Origin: UMGS172 sp045649545
Lineage (GTDB): Bacteria > Bacillota > Clostridia > Oscillospirales > Acutalibacteraceae
Direction of reading: 5' to 3'
Assembly (NCBI GenBank): GCA_045649545.1
Contig: JAZRQE010000044.1
Location: 1-48,196, forward strand
DNA length: 48,196 nucleotides
Below are positions 21,077-30,460 of the stretch, piece by piece. Each line of letters starts with the position of its first letter. Positions within the stretch are counted from its first letter, which is position 1. Made by a program: the position numbers and the translations under genes. The notes below the pieces were generated by a model. That model made no database searches, was not told where the DNA came from, and saw nothing but the letters and a program-made list of their open reading frames with translations.

Positions 21077-21919
21077 ATGGATATAATGACTATTGGTAAA
21101 AATATATCTGAACTTCGCAAGGCAAAAGGTGTTAAGCAAGACGAATTGGCAAGGTTTGTCGGTGTAACGGCACAAGCAGTTTCCAAATGGGAAAATGGTG
21201 GTGTGCCTGATACGGAATTGTTACCAAAGATTGCAGAATTTTTTAATGTGTCTATAGATGAATTGTTTGGTAGACAGAATAGCATATCTATTGACATTGA
21301 AGATGCAATTTTAAAGGATATTTCAAAAATAAAACTGGAAGACCGCATTTCGAGAGTCTTTGAACTCTGTTGGATAATGGAGCAATCTATATACGGAACC
21401 ATAGTTTCTGATACTGAACGATTCAAGAAAGAAGCTGAGACACATAGCGAAAGTGACCAAATCTATTCTCAAATTCTTCTTGATTCAGGATATACATCAA
21501 TGGGATTATTTAACCGTATGCAGTATTTTTTGGTGGTACCTGATGCAAAAGATAAAGATAAAGCACTTTTTAATGGCATAGATTATCCTGCATTTTTTAG
21601 ATTGATGGCAGATAAAGATATATTCAATACTTTGATGTTTCTGTATAAACGTGAGAGTGGAAACTCATTTACAGAAAAACTACTAATAAAAGAATTGAAT
21701 CTTACACGAGAAAGAGCCACACAAGTAATATCTGAATTGCAGCAAGTTGGATTGCTGTATAAAACGGTAGCAGAGGTGGATGATGGGGTGCTTGTATTCT
21801 ATCAATTTGCGGCAAGACCCGCCTTTGTATCTATGTTGATTTTTGCAAGGGAAATGATTGATATACCAAACAACTTCTATGTAAACAATCAAAGTAGACG
21901 CAAACCTTATTTAAAGTAA
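21077..21919 (+). CDS. XRE-family transcriptional regulator with a winged-helix-like C-terminal half
   Basis: 280 residues. Residues 5-65 are a Cro/C1-type helix-turn-helix (GKNISELRKAKGVKQDELAR, then VTAQAVSKWENG and LPKIAEFFNVSIDELFGRQ). The remainder is not a standard sensor domain; around residues 190-240 SFTEKLLIKELNLTRERATQ and VISELQQVGLLYKT look like a MarR/GntR-type winged helix, so it may carry two DNA-binding units. GGAGG lies 7 bases before the ATG. The promoter contains two dyads, suggesting autoregulation. Targets may include the neighbouring membrane protein genes, which is only positional inference. Confidence 0.8.
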   Translation: MDIMTIGKNISELRKAKGVKQDELARFVGVTAQAVSKWENGGVPDTELLPKIAEFFNVSIDELFGRQNSISIDIEDAILKDISKIKLEDRISRVFELCWIMEQSIYGTIVSDTERFKKEAETHSESDQIYSQILLDSGYTSMGLFNRMQYFLVVPDAKDKDKALFNGIDYPAFFRLMADKDIFNTLMFLYKRESGNSFTEKLLIKELNLTRERATQVISELQQVGLLYKTVAEVDDGVLVFYQFAARPAFVSMLIFAREMIDIPNNFYVNNQSRRKPYLK

Positions 21920-21968
21920 AATTTAACGAGTTTTTTGGTTTCAACTAGTATTTTCTAAATACAAATGC

Positions 21969-22000
21969 AAAACCTGTCGGCTTTCCGTCGATAGGTTTTT
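21969..22000 (+). terminator. Probable terminator after the XRE regulator
   Basis: AAACCT and AGGTTT pair with an imperfect inner stem (TCGG / CCGTCGA region), followed by a T-run. Confidence 0.6.
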
Positions 22001-22082
22001 TAATTTTTTATAATAAAGGCTTTTTTTATTTTGTCTGTTAAATTTTAAAAAGAGTGGCAAAATATTAACGGGAGTTGATAAA

Positions 22083-23057
22083 ATGTGTACTGCAATTACA
22101 CTTAAAACTAAAGATTTTTACTTTGGCAGGACATTGGACAGTGAGTTTTCTTTTGTTGAGCAGGTGACGGTAACGCCTAGAAATTTCAGGCTTGACTTTA
22201 AGTGTGGAATTACATTAAAAAATCATCTTGCAATTATAGGTATGGCTTTTGTGCAGAACGATTTTCCGCTTTATTATGATGTTATGAATGAAGCAGGACT
22301 TGCAATGGCAGGTTTAAGTTTCCCCAAAAATGCTTATTACCGCAAGCCGGTTGAGGGCAAAGAAAATATTGCTTATTTTGAACTGATTTTATGGGTGCTA
22401 TCACAGTGTAAAACGGTTGCCGATGCACGTGCTATTCTTGAGAAAATTAACATTACCGATACGCCGTTTAGTGAGCAGTTGCCGGTTTCACCGCTTCACT
22501 GGATGATTGCCGACAGTGAAGGCTCAATTGTGGTTGAGTCAACACGTGACGGGGTAGCAATATATGATAACCCAATAGGCGTAATGACCAACAATCCGCA
22601 ATTTTCAATGCATTTGCAACGCCTTAACGATTTTATGCACTTAACACCTAAAGAACCACAGAACAATTTTTCAAACAAGGTAAATTTAGAACGTTACAGT
22701 AAGGGTTTAGGTGCAGTTGGTTTACCAGGAGACCTAACTTCGACATCCCGTTTTGTTCGTGCGGCATTTAATAAATGCAACTCGGTGTCAGGGGACAGCG
22801 AGCAGGAGAGTGTCGGGCAGTTTTTTCACATTTTAGGTACTGTCGAGCAGGTTAAAGGTGCGTGCGACCTCGGTAACGGCTTATATAACACTACAATCTA
22901 TACTTCGTGCTGTAATGCAACAAAGGGTATTTATTACTACACAACCTACTCAAACCGCAGTATAACTGCAGTAGATATTAATAGATGCGATTTAGATAGT
23001 AATACACTTCAATGCTTTTCGCTTGAAAGTAAGGAAAAAATAACCTATCAAAATTAA
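22083..23057 (+). CDS. bsh: Choloylglycine hydrolase family enzyme, probable bile salt hydrolase
   Basis: 324 residues, Ntn-hydrolase. After Met removal Cys2 is the nucleophile (MCTAIT); Arg16 and Asp19 lie in FGRTLD, an Asn pair at 170-171 in MTNNPQF, and Arg223 in STSRFVRAAF, matching the catalytic set of bile salt hydrolases. YYDVMNEAGLAMAGLSFP is also typical. The enzyme would cleave glycine or taurine from conjugated bile acids, implying life in the gut; penicillin V acylases share the fold, so specificity is inferred. No signal peptide. GGGAG precedes the ATG. Single gene, convergent to 23089-23496. Confidence 0.88.
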   Translation: MCTAITLKTKDFYFGRTLDSEFSFVEQVTVTPRNFRLDFKCGITLKNHLAIIGMAFVQNDFPLYYDVMNEAGLAMAGLSFPKNAYYRKPVEGKENIAYFELILWVLSQCKTVADARAILEKINITDTPFSEQLPVSPLHWMIADSEGSIVVESTRDGVAIYDNPIGVMTNNPQFSMHLQRLNDFMHLTPKEPQNNFSNKVNLERYSKGLGAVGLPGDLTSTSRFVRAAFNKCNSVSGDSEQESVGQFFHILGTVEQVKGACDLGNGLYNTTIYTSCCNATKGIYYYTTYSNRSITAVDINRCDLDSNTLQCFSLESKEKITYQN

Positions 23058-23071
23058 GTAGATTAAATCAA

Positions 23072-23113
23072 AAACCGACGCGTTTCCGTTAAGATGTGGA
23101 TTCGCGTCGGTTT
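23072..23113. terminator. Bidirectional terminator overlapping the end of the CmpB-like gene
   Basis: AAACCGACGCG (23072-23082) and CGCGTCGGTTT (23103-23113) form a perfect 11-bp stem. The 20-base loop contains the stop codon of the minus-strand gene, and the right arm encodes its last residues. Confidence 0.85.
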
Positions 23114-23496
23114 GTTAATTTTTCTCGTAAGAGGTCGGTTGCTATTAGCATCGGAACCGATAAAAAGCACCACATAACAGTAAATAAAAGGCAAACCTGA
23201 CCCATAATATTAAACGGCATTTGGCTGTAATCCCAAACCGCACGGTCTAAATAAAGGTTAAACACAGCACCGAAAAGCAGTTCTACTGCCGAAATACTTA
23301 ATCCTCCCAAGATACAACGGTATACAAATTTTAAATGTTTAAAATGTTTTTGGATTAGTGCTAAAATGCAAAAGGATATACCACCGGCTATTCCCATTGA
23401 AAAGTCGGTGTAGCCTCTCCACAAGAGTTCTAAAAAGCAGTAACCGAAACCGCCCAAAATAAATAAAAACCCGTAATAATAGATAGTGTTTCGCAT
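23089..23496 (-). CDS. Putative ABC-transporter type IV (CmpB-like) membrane protein
   Basis: 135 residues with four membrane segments. The pattern FLELLWRG near the start, ELLFGAVFNLYLDRAVWDYS in the middle and MPFNIMGQVCLLFTVMWCFL matches the putative ABC-transporter permease family PF06541 as I remember it; the function of that family is not known. AAAGG lies upstream of the ATG at 23496. Convergent with the bile salt hydrolase gene, sharing its terminator, and divergent from recJ. Confidence 0.7.
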   Translation of the reverse strand: MRNTIYYYGFLFILGGFGYCFLELLWRGYTDFSMGIAGGISFCILALIQKHFKHLKFVYRCILGGLSISAVELLFGAVFNLYLDRAVWDYSQMPFNIMGQVCLLFTVMWCFLSVPMLIATDLLREKLTNRRESTS

Positions 23497-23553
23497 TATT
23501 TAACCTTTCTTTTAAAAATACTTATAATTTATCATATTATTTGCCGTAATTAC

Positions 23554-23582
23554 TTGAAAATACAGAGGTTTAGTGGTAAAAT
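23554..23582 (+). promoter_or_regulatory. Promoter of the recJ-rel-dtd-hemZ gene run
   Basis: -35 TTGAAA (23554-23559), 17-base spacer, -10 TAAAAT (23577-23582). Confidence 0.7.
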
Positions 23583-23630
23583 AAACAAATAGTTTAATTT
23601 GGGGAAGTATTTGAAAAGAGGTGACAGGTA

Positions 23631-25658
23631 ATGAATTATAAAAGATGGATTTTCCCTAATGTGGATAAGCAAATGGTGGCAGAAATTGCTGAGGATTGCG
23701 GACTTGACCCGTTGGTAGTTCTTATTGCCTGCTCACGCGGAATGACTGACCCTTATGAGATTGAGCAATTTTTCGAAAAAGAACCCGAATTTTGTGACCC
23801 TTATGAATACAGCGGTATCAGTGAAGCTGTTGAACGTATAAATATAGCACTTGAGGAACACGAAAAAATACTCGTTTTCGGTGACTATGATTGTGACGGC
23901 GTTACTTCAACGGCATTACTTACAACCTACCTTAAAAGACGAGGTGCCGATGTATCGTTCTTTGTGCCTGACCGTATGGCTGACGGTTACGGTATTTCAA
24001 TTCCTGCAATTGAAAAGGCAGCAGAAGACGGGGTTACTCTTATTATCACTGTTGATAACGGAATAAACGCTATAAAAGAAGTGGATTATGCTAACGAATT
24101 AGGCGTTGATGTCGTTGTAACCGACCACCATTTACTGCAGGGAGAATTGCCCAATGCAGTAGCAGTGGTTGACCCTCATATAGATGAGGGAAGTGATTGG
24201 ATATTTAAAAAATTAGCCGGTGTCGGTGTTGCCTTCAAACTTGTTTGTGCTTTAGAGGGTAAATCGTGCGAGGAAATGATTTACGAATATGCCGATTTGG
24301 TAGCGTTAGGTACTATTGCTGATATTGTGCCTTTAAAGGGTGAAAATCGTATTATTGTAAATGAGGGATTACGCCTTATTAACCGTCGCAGTAATATGGG
24401 AATTAGGGCTTTGATAGAGGTCGCTAACATAAAATACGTTACAGCAGGGAATGCCGCATTTACCATATGTCCGAGAATTAATGCCGCAGGACGTATGGCT
24501 AATGCTGATATAGCGGTAAAATTATTGACCGCTGATAACTATGAGGACGCTTTGTGTTATGCTGGTGTTCTTGATAGATTGAATACCGAGCGTCAAACTG
24601 CTGAGCAGGATATTTTTGACTCGGCTGTGAAGATTATTGAACAGAACCAATACCATAGAAACAGGGTTATTGTCGTTGACGGCTACGGCTGGCACGTCGG
24701 TGTTATTGGTATTGTCGCCTCAAAGCTTACAGAACGTTACAACAAGCCGTGTATTGTTATAAGCAATTCGGGTGAACATTCGGTGGGTTCGGGCAGAAGT
24801 ATCGAGGGTTTTTCACTGTTTGACGCTTTGACAACTTCGGCTCATACTTTGGTAAAGTTCGGCGGACACGAGCTTGCCGCAGGCTTGACTGTTCAAGAGG
24901 ATAAGATTGACGAGTTTAGAAAAGCAATCAACCTTTACGCTAAAAATGCAGAGGTTACGTTTGCAAAACTTAAAGTTGATTGTCGTATAAAGCCTCGTGC
25001 TTTGACTTTAGATGCCGCAAAGGTTATAAAGGCGTTTGAGCCTTATGGTGCAGGCAACCCTATGCCTGTTTTCGGTGTTTTGGAGTCGGTAATTATCGGA
25101 ATTCAACCGCTTGCTAACGGCAAGCATTTAAGATTAAAACTTCGACGTGAAAACTGTGATTTTTCGGCTGTAATGTTTAATGTACCGCCTGAAAAATTGC
25201 CGTTTAAGGTAGGGGATACGGTAGATTTAGCCGTAACTTTGGACGTTAATGTTTACAATAATACCGAGTCGGTTTCGGTAATTGTAAGAAATATCAGAAA
25301 AAGCGGTTTGGATGAATCAGAAACCGAAAAACATCTTGTAGCAATAGAAAAAGTATATTCTGATTCAGGAAACCGTGAGGATGCTGTGTTGATTCACCCT
25401 GAACGTGATGAAATTGCAGTAGTGTTTAGGTTTATCCGTGAGCATAACGGCGTAAGTTTAACTCGACTTGAAAATGATTTGTTAGAGAAATTACCGATTG
25501 GTAAAATAACCGTAGCAATCACTGCGTTGACCGAGCTTTCATTGATTGATGATACCGACGGTGTGTTGTCAGTTGTACCTACTGAAAGCAAAGTAGATTT
25601 AGACAGTGCTGATATTTTAAGAAGAATTTTGAAATTAAAGGCAGGTGACATTTTATGA
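23631..25658 (+). CDS. recJ: Single-stranded-DNA-specific exonuclease RecJ
   Basis: 675 residues. DHH motifs: VFGDYDCDGVTSTALL (metal-binding Asps), VTVDNG-type TVDNGIN, VTDHHL, and DPH. The DHHA1 region contains GSGRSIEGFSLFDAL and GGHELAAGL, and an OB-fold follows. An extra C-terminal segment of about 100 residues (after residue 560) ends with a winged-helix-like stretch. RecJ degrades 5'-ended single strands in recombination and base-excision repair. AGGTGACAGG precedes the ATG. Its TGA overlaps the rel ATG by four bases (ATGA), indicating translational coupling. Confidence 0.96.
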   Translation: MNYKRWIFPNVDKQMVAEIAEDCGLDPLVVLIACSRGMTDPYEIEQFFEKEPEFCDPYEYSGISEAVERINIALEEHEKILVFGDYDCDGVTSTALLTTYLKRRGADVSFFVPDRMADGYGISIPAIEKAAEDGVTLIITVDNGINAIKEVDYANELGVDVVVTDHHLLQGELPNAVAVVDPHIDEGSDWIFKKLAGVGVAFKLVCALEGKSCEEMIYEYADLVALGTIADIVPLKGENRIIVNEGLRLINRRSNMGIRALIEVANIKYVTAGNAAFTICPRINAAGRMANADIAVKLLTADNYEDALCYAGVLDRLNTERQTAEQDIFDSAVKIIEQNQYHRNRVIVVDGYGWHVGVIGIVASKLTERYNKPCIVISNSGEHSVGSGRSIEGFSLFDALTTSAHTLVKFGGHELAAGLTVQEDKIDEFRKAINLYAKNAEVTFAKLKVDCRIKPRALTLDAAKVIKAFEPYGAGNPMPVFGVLESVIIGIQPLANGKHLRLKLRRENCDFSAVMFNVPPEKLPFKVGDTVDLAVTLDVNVYNNTESVSVIVRNIRKSGLDESETEKHLVAIEKVYSDSGNREDAVLIHPERDEIAVVFRFIREHNGVSLTRLENDLLEKLPIGKITVAITALTELSLIDDTDGVLSVVPTESKVDLDSADILRRILKLKAGDIL

Positions 25659-27841
25659 CCGATAATGAACGTAATTTACAGTCAATTTTAGATTTGATTG
25701 ATAAACAGCCCGGTGCAGATAGTTATGATAAAGATATGATAACCCGTGCCTTTTGGCGTTGTGTTGAGGCACACGGTGAGCAAAAAAGAGCATCAGGTGA
25801 GCCGTTTTGTATGCACCCGATTGCCGTTGCTAAAATCGTTATTACCTTGGGTATGGATTCGGAATCGGTTGCCGCTTCGCTTTTGCATGATGTGGTTGAG
25901 GATACCGAGGCTACCTACGACGATATAAAAAAAGAGTTCGGTAAAAATGTTGCCGAGTTGGTTGACGGCGTAACCAAATTGGAAAAAATTCCGCTTGAAT
26001 CTAAGGAAAGCGTGCAGGCTGAAAATATCCGTAAAATGTTTATTGCGATGTCGCAGGATTTACGAGTTATTATCATAAAACTTGCAGACCGACTTCATAA
26101 TATGCGTACCATTGACGCCATGCCTGAGCATAAGCAAAGGGATAAGGCTCGTGAAACGTTAGAGGTTTTTGCACCAATAGCTCACCGCTTGGGTATCAGG
26201 GCTGTTAAAGAAGAGTTGGAAGACCTTTCGATTATGCATCTTGACCCCGTGGCTTACCACGAAATTGAGCAGTCATTAAGAATAAAACGCAGTCAAAGTG
26301 AAAGCTTTTTGAATATGATTCAAGAGCGTATAAAAGAGCGTGTCACTGAGGTAGTTCCGAGTATCAGAATTGAAGGAAGAGTTAAATCAATTCACGGTAT
26401 TTACCGCAAAATGTATATGCAGGGTAAATCATTAGACGAGATTTACGATGTGTATGCGGTGCGTATTATTACCGATACATTAGTAAATTGCTATAATATT
26501 TTGGGTGTTATCCATGATATGGCAAGACCTATCCCCGGTAGGTTTAAGGACTATATTTCAACCCCCAAGCCGAACCTTTATCAGTCGCTTCATACTACCG
26601 TTATCGGTCGTGAGGGTATTCCTTATGAAGTTCAAATCAGAACAGAAGAAATGCACCGTACCGCCGAATACGGTGTTGCCGCACACTGGAAATATAAAGA
26701 CGGTATCAGTGGAAGTGATGCCCGTTTTGAAGAGCGTTTGCAGTGGATTAGACAGATTTTGGACAGTCAGCGTGAGGCTGATGATGTTGAGGATTTTGTT
26801 CAGACTATCAAAACCGATTTAGCACCTGAAGATGTGTTTGCTGTAACACCTAAGGGTGACGTTATAAATTTGCCTGTTGGCTCAACGGTTATTGACTTTG
26901 CGTTTGCAATTCATACGGCTGTCGGTACTAAAATGACCGGTGCTAAGGTTGACGGACGTATTGTGCCTATAACTCATGAGGTGAAAACTGGCGAATTGAT
27001 TGAGATTTTGACCTCGAATCAGGTTGGTCACGGTCCGAGCAGGGATTGGCTTAATATTGTTAAAACCAATCAGGCAAAGGCTAAAATCCGCGCTTGGTTT
27101 AAACGCGAACGAAGACCGGAAAATATTGAAGAAGGTAAAACCGAAATCGAACGTGAGTTTTCGCGTAACAACATTCGCTTAAACGATGAAGATATGCAAA
27201 AATTCTTAAACGATATTGCAACTAAAATGCGTTGTAATTCGGTTGATGATTTTTATGCAGCGATAGGCTACGGCGGTATTTTGCTTTCCAAAATAATGCC
27301 TCGTGTTAAGGACGCTTATTTAAGGTTCCAAAAAACCGAAAAGCCACTTGAAATCAGCAATAACACTCAAGAAAGAAAGATGTCGAAATCTTCTGAAGGT
27401 GTTGTGGTAGAGGGAATAGATAACTGTCTTATTAAGTTGTCCCGCTGTTGTACGCCCATTCCGGGTGATGACCTTATCGGTTTTATTACCCGCGGTCACG
27501 GTGTTTCGATTCATAAAAGAGATTGTAGTAATGTACCGGTTGATATTTCTAAAAGTGCAGAGCCTGAAAGGTGGGTACCTGCGTTTTGGAATGCCGAACG
27601 TACCACAAGGTTTGATTCGACCGTTACTATTTTGGGGTTAAACCGCGATGGTATGGTTGCAGATTTGTCGATATTACTCGGTAATCTGCATGTTGCGGTA
27701 CACGCCATAATGGCAAAGGAAACCAAGGACGGTAACTGTATTATCGTTGTTACCATTAGTGTTGAAAGCCGTGAGCATTTAGATAATGTTATTACACGAA
27801 TTAAAAAACTTAACGGCGTATTTAGTGTTGAAAGGTCTTAA
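25655..27841 (+). CDS. rel: Bifunctional (p)ppGpp synthetase/hydrolase Rel
   Basis: 728 residues, full length. The HD hydrolase domain carries FCMHPIAVAKI and SLLHDVVEDTEATYDD. The synthetase domain has PGRFKDYISTPKPNLYQSLH; the RFKD form is the RXKD motif of bifunctional Rel enzymes rather than the EFDD of RelA. TGS (DVFAVTPKGDVINLPVGST), a Cys-containing helical region (KLSRCCTPIPGDD) and a C-terminal ACT domain follow. It controls the stringent response at the ribosome. Coupled to recJ by overlap and followed 3 bases later by dtd. Confidence 0.97.
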   Translation: MTDNERNLQSILDLIDKQPGADSYDKDMITRAFWRCVEAHGEQKRASGEPFCMHPIAVAKIVITLGMDSESVAASLLHDVVEDTEATYDDIKKEFGKNVAELVDGVTKLEKIPLESKESVQAENIRKMFIAMSQDLRVIIIKLADRLHNMRTIDAMPEHKQRDKARETLEVFAPIAHRLGIRAVKEELEDLSIMHLDPVAYHEIEQSLRIKRSQSESFLNMIQERIKERVTEVVPSIRIEGRVKSIHGIYRKMYMQGKSLDEIYDVYAVRIITDTLVNCYNILGVIHDMARPIPGRFKDYISTPKPNLYQSLHTTVIGREGIPYEVQIRTEEMHRTAEYGVAAHWKYKDGISGSDARFEERLQWIRQILDSQREADDVEDFVQTIKTDLAPEDVFAVTPKGDVINLPVGSTVIDFAFAIHTAVGTKMTGAKVDGRIVPITHEVKTGELIEILTSNQVGHGPSRDWLNIVKTNQAKAKIRAWFKRERRPENIEEGKTEIEREFSRNNIRLNDEDMQKFLNDIATKMRCNSVDDFYAAIGYGGILLSKIMPRVKDAYLRFQKTEKPLEISNNTQERKMSKSSEGVVVEGIDNCLIKLSRCCTPIPGDDLIGFITRGHGVSIHKRDCSNVPVDISKSAEPERWVPAFWNAERTTRFDSTVTILGLNRDGMVADLSILLGNLHVAVHAIMAKETKDGNCIIVVTISVESREHLDNVITRIKKLNGVFSVERS

Positions 27842-27844
27842 TTT

Positions 27845-28303
27845 ATGAAAGCAGTAGTTCAGGTTGTGAATTTTGGCGAGGTTAAGGTAGATGAACAGTC
27901 GGTCGGCAAGTGCCGAGAGGGACTGTTTGTCTTGCTCGGCGTTACCGAAACCGATACCAAGGCCGAAGCAGAACTTTTGGCACGCAAGGTGTGTAATTTA
28001 AGGGTGCTTTGTGACGAAAACGATAAAATGAATTTGTCGGTATTGGATACTAATGGTAGTATGCTGATTGTTTCAAATTTCACCCTTTGTGCCGATACTT
28101 CAAAGGGCAACCGTCCGTCATTTATTAATGCGGCACGTCCCGAATTGGCAGAGCCTTTGTATAATTACTTTACCGAATGTGTAAAATCAAACGGTGTAAG
28201 TGAGGTCGGCAACGGTCAGTTCGGTGCCGATATGAAGATTGAGGCACATTTAAACGGACCGGTTACTATTTTGCTTGATACTGACACTTGGAGTAAAAAA
28301 TGA
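27845..28303 (+). CDS. dtd: D-aminoacyl-tRNA deacylase
   Basis: 152 residues, usual length. Family features: MKAVVQVVNFGEVKVDEQSVG, GLFVLLGV, the substrate pocket SNFTLCADTSKGNRPSF and the cross-subunit NGPVTILLDT (Gly-Pro motif). It removes D-amino acids from tRNA. The usual SQFTL motif reads SNFTL here (codon AAT, read directly). The order rel-dtd is conserved in many Firmicutes. Its TGA overlaps the next ATG (ATGA). Confidence 0.95.
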   Translation: MKAVVQVVNFGEVKVDEQSVGKCREGLFVLLGVTETDTKAEAELLARKVCNLRVLCDENDKMNLSVLDTNGSMLIVSNFTLCADTSKGNRPSFINAARPELAEPLYNYFTECVKSNGVSEVGNGQFGADMKIEAHLNGPVTILLDTDTWSKK

Positions 28304-28926
28304 ACATTCTAACTATACCCACCGGCACTATGCAGGCTAACTGCTATATTGCCGAAACTGAAAATGCGGCAGTGATAATCGACCCAGGCTTTTTGGAACG
28401 TGATATCGAAAAATATATTGCCGAAAATCCGGGAAAAATTAAATATATATTATTAACACATCGCCATTTTGACCATATTAATGCTGCAGTTGCAGTCAGA
28501 AATTTGACAGGTGCTAAAATAGTTATAAACGAACTTGACGAGGGCGGACTTTACAGTGATATGTTGAGCCTTGCTTCAATGATAGGTACGTTTTACGGTA
28601 AAGCCGACCCCGATGCTCACGCTGATATTTACGTCAGTGAGGGTGATACTGTCACTGCAGGGGATATGGTTTTTAAGGTGATGCAAACCCCGGGACATAC
28701 CGAGGGCGGTGTGTGTTATATTTGTGAAAATGTGATTTTCAGCGGTGATACGCTGTTTAAAGGCTCAATAGGACGTACTGATTTTCCAAGCAGTTCTAAC
28801 AGTGATATGAGAAAATCGCTTGACCGCTTGTGTTTACTACCTGATGATATGTTAGTTTATCCCGGTCACGGGCCTAAAACCACAATCGGCGAAGAAAAAC
28901 GCTCTAATATGTTCTTAAAGCGGTGA
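28300..28926 (+). CDS. MBL-fold metallo-hydrolase (glyoxalase II-like, YqgX type)
   Basis: 208 residues. The metal-binding motif LTHRHFDHINA, the Asp/His pair in MQTPGHTEGGVCYI, FSGDTLFKGSIGRTDF and the last ligand YPGHGPKTTIGEE give the full metallo-beta-lactamase set. Members hydrolyse thioesters such as S-lactoylglutathione-like compounds; bacteria without glutathione must use another substrate, unknown here. Overlaps dtd upstream and the hemZ region downstream, so it belongs to the recJ-hemZ operon. Confidence 0.9.
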   Translation: MNILTIPTGTMQANCYIAETENAAVIIDPGFLERDIEKYIAENPGKIKYILLTHRHFDHINAAVAVRNLTGAKIVINELDEGGLYSDMLSLASMIGTFYGKADPDAHADIYVSEGDTVTAGDMVFKVMQTPGHTEGGVCYICENVIFSGDTLFKGSIGRTDFPSSSNSDMRKSLDRLCLLPDDMLVYPGHGPKTTIGEEKRSNMFLKR

Positions 28927-28931
28927 CCAGT

Positions 28932-30392
28932 ATGTATTTTTATTTAGATGATTTACGCTTTAAGTATGAGCTTGAAAAACTTGCCCGTACTGTTTTGCCG
29001 TTTGAGAAGTTTATATTTACCGAAAACGAGCAGGATTTAAACAGTGATGCTGGGTATATAAAAATACTGTCTGTGACTTCACTTCAAGCTGAAATAAAGG
29101 TTGATGGAAAACTTGAAACACGAGAAAATCCAAAAACCACAGATGATTTTAATCAAAATGAACTGCAGTTGGCTTTAATGCTGTTTGACTGTATTTATAA
29201 AGTTTCGGGTTACCATTCCCCGTGGGGTATATTAACCGGTATCAGACCTGCAAAGTTGTTAGGCAAACTAATAGCGACTGACGGAGTAGAGGCGGCAATT
29301 GATTATTTCAATAATACATTTTTGGTGTTGGATGAAAAAACTAAACTTTGTTTAGAGTGTAACCGCAGTGAACGGGCAATTGTCGAACGTTCAACACCTG
29401 ATTCTTTCAGTCTTTACATTTCGATTCCGTTTTGCCCGAGCAGATGTAATTATTGCTCATTTGTATCTCATTCAGTCGAGCAGGCAAAAAGACTAATTCC
29501 ACAGTATGTCGAACTTCTTTGTGAGGAAATAAAGGAAACAGCAGTAATTGCTAGAAACTTAAATTTAAAATTAAAAACAGTTTACATAGGGGGCGGCACT
29601 CCCACAACCCTTTCTGCCGAGCAGTTGACCGAAGTGCTTGATACTGTAAAGTCATCATTTGATTTATCGTGTTTGGAAGAATATACTGTCGAGGCAGGCA
29701 GACCCGATACTGTTACAAAAGAAAAACTGCTTGCTATCAAAAATGGCGGTGCAACCAGAATAAGCATTAACCCGCAGACTATGAATGACGAGGTTTTAAA
29801 AAATATCGGTCGCAGGCATACCGTGTCAGAAATGGTTGAAGCTTTTAAAATGGCAAGAGAATGCGGTTTTGACAATATCAATACCGACCTTATTGCAGGG
29901 CTTTCGGGTGACACGTATGAGAGTTTTTGCCACTCGGTTGACGAAATTATACATTTGAATCCCGAAAACGTGACGGTACATTCACTTTCAATGAAGCGTG
30001 CGTCTAACCTTACTAAAAGTCAGACTGTGTTTGATTTAGAGGAAGGTGAAACCGCCGCAAAAATGGTTGATTACGCCCGACGGAAACTGACCGAACACGG
30101 TATTAAACCTTATTATATGTACCGCCAGAGTAAAACTGTAGGTAACTTGGAAAATGTAGGTTATGCAAAACCTGGTTATGAGTGTCTTTATAATGTTTAT
30201 ATTATGGACGAAACACACACTATTTTGGCTTGTGGTGCTTCGGCTGTAACTAAACTTCGTGAACCTAATGGGGACAATATAGAGCGTATATTTAACTATA
30301 AGTATCCGTATGAATATATTGAGCAATTTGATGAAATCTTAATGCGTAAAAAGAAAATACACGAGTTTTATAGTGAATACCCGATTGTTTGA
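28932..30392 (+). CDS. hemZ: Coproporphyrinogen dehydrogenase HemZ-like radical SAM protein
   Basis: 486 residues from the ATG at 28932 (GGTGA 5 bases upstream; the GTG at 28923 overlaps the previous stop). The radical SAM cluster motif CPSRCNYC uses Cys168, Cys172 and Cys175, followed by TVYIGGGTPTTLS and the HemN-like EYTVEAGRPDT. The N-terminal 150 residues, with YHSPWGILTGIRPAKLL, are typical of HemZ rather than HemN/HemW. HemZ is proposed to make protoporphyrinogen anaerobically. No other heme genes are nearby, so a different role is possible. Confidence 0.9.
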   Translation: MYFYLDDLRFKYELEKLARTVLPFEKFIFTENEQDLNSDAGYIKILSVTSLQAEIKVDGKLETRENPKTTDDFNQNELQLALMLFDCIYKVSGYHSPWGILTGIRPAKLLGKLIATDGVEAAIDYFNNTFLVLDEKTKLCLECNRSERAIVERSTPDSFSLYISIPFCPSRCNYCSFVSHSVEQAKRLIPQYVELLCEEIKETAVIARNLNLKLKTVYIGGGTPTTLSAEQLTEVLDTVKSSFDLSCLEEYTVEAGRPDTVTKEKLLAIKNGGATRISINPQTMNDEVLKNIGRRHTVSEMVEAFKMARECGFDNINTDLIAGLSGDTYESFCHSVDEIIHLNPENVTVHSLSMKRASNLTKSQTVFDLEEGETAAKMVDYARRKLTEHGIKPYYMYRQSKTVGNLENVGYAKPGYECLYNVYIMDETHTILACGASAVTKLREPNGDNIERIFNYKYPYEYIEQFDEILMRKKKIHEFYSEYPIV

Positions 30393-30421
30393 TTGCAAAC
30401 GGTTATAATTTATGGTAGAAT
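30393..30421 (+). promoter_or_regulatory. Promoter of the 30461 gene
   Basis: -35 TTGCAA (30393-30398), 17-base spacer, -10 TAGAAT (30416-30421), just after the hemZ stop. Confidence 0.65.
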
Positions 30422-30460
30422 AATATTAAAATAAATAAACAAATCGAAAGGAAGATATTT

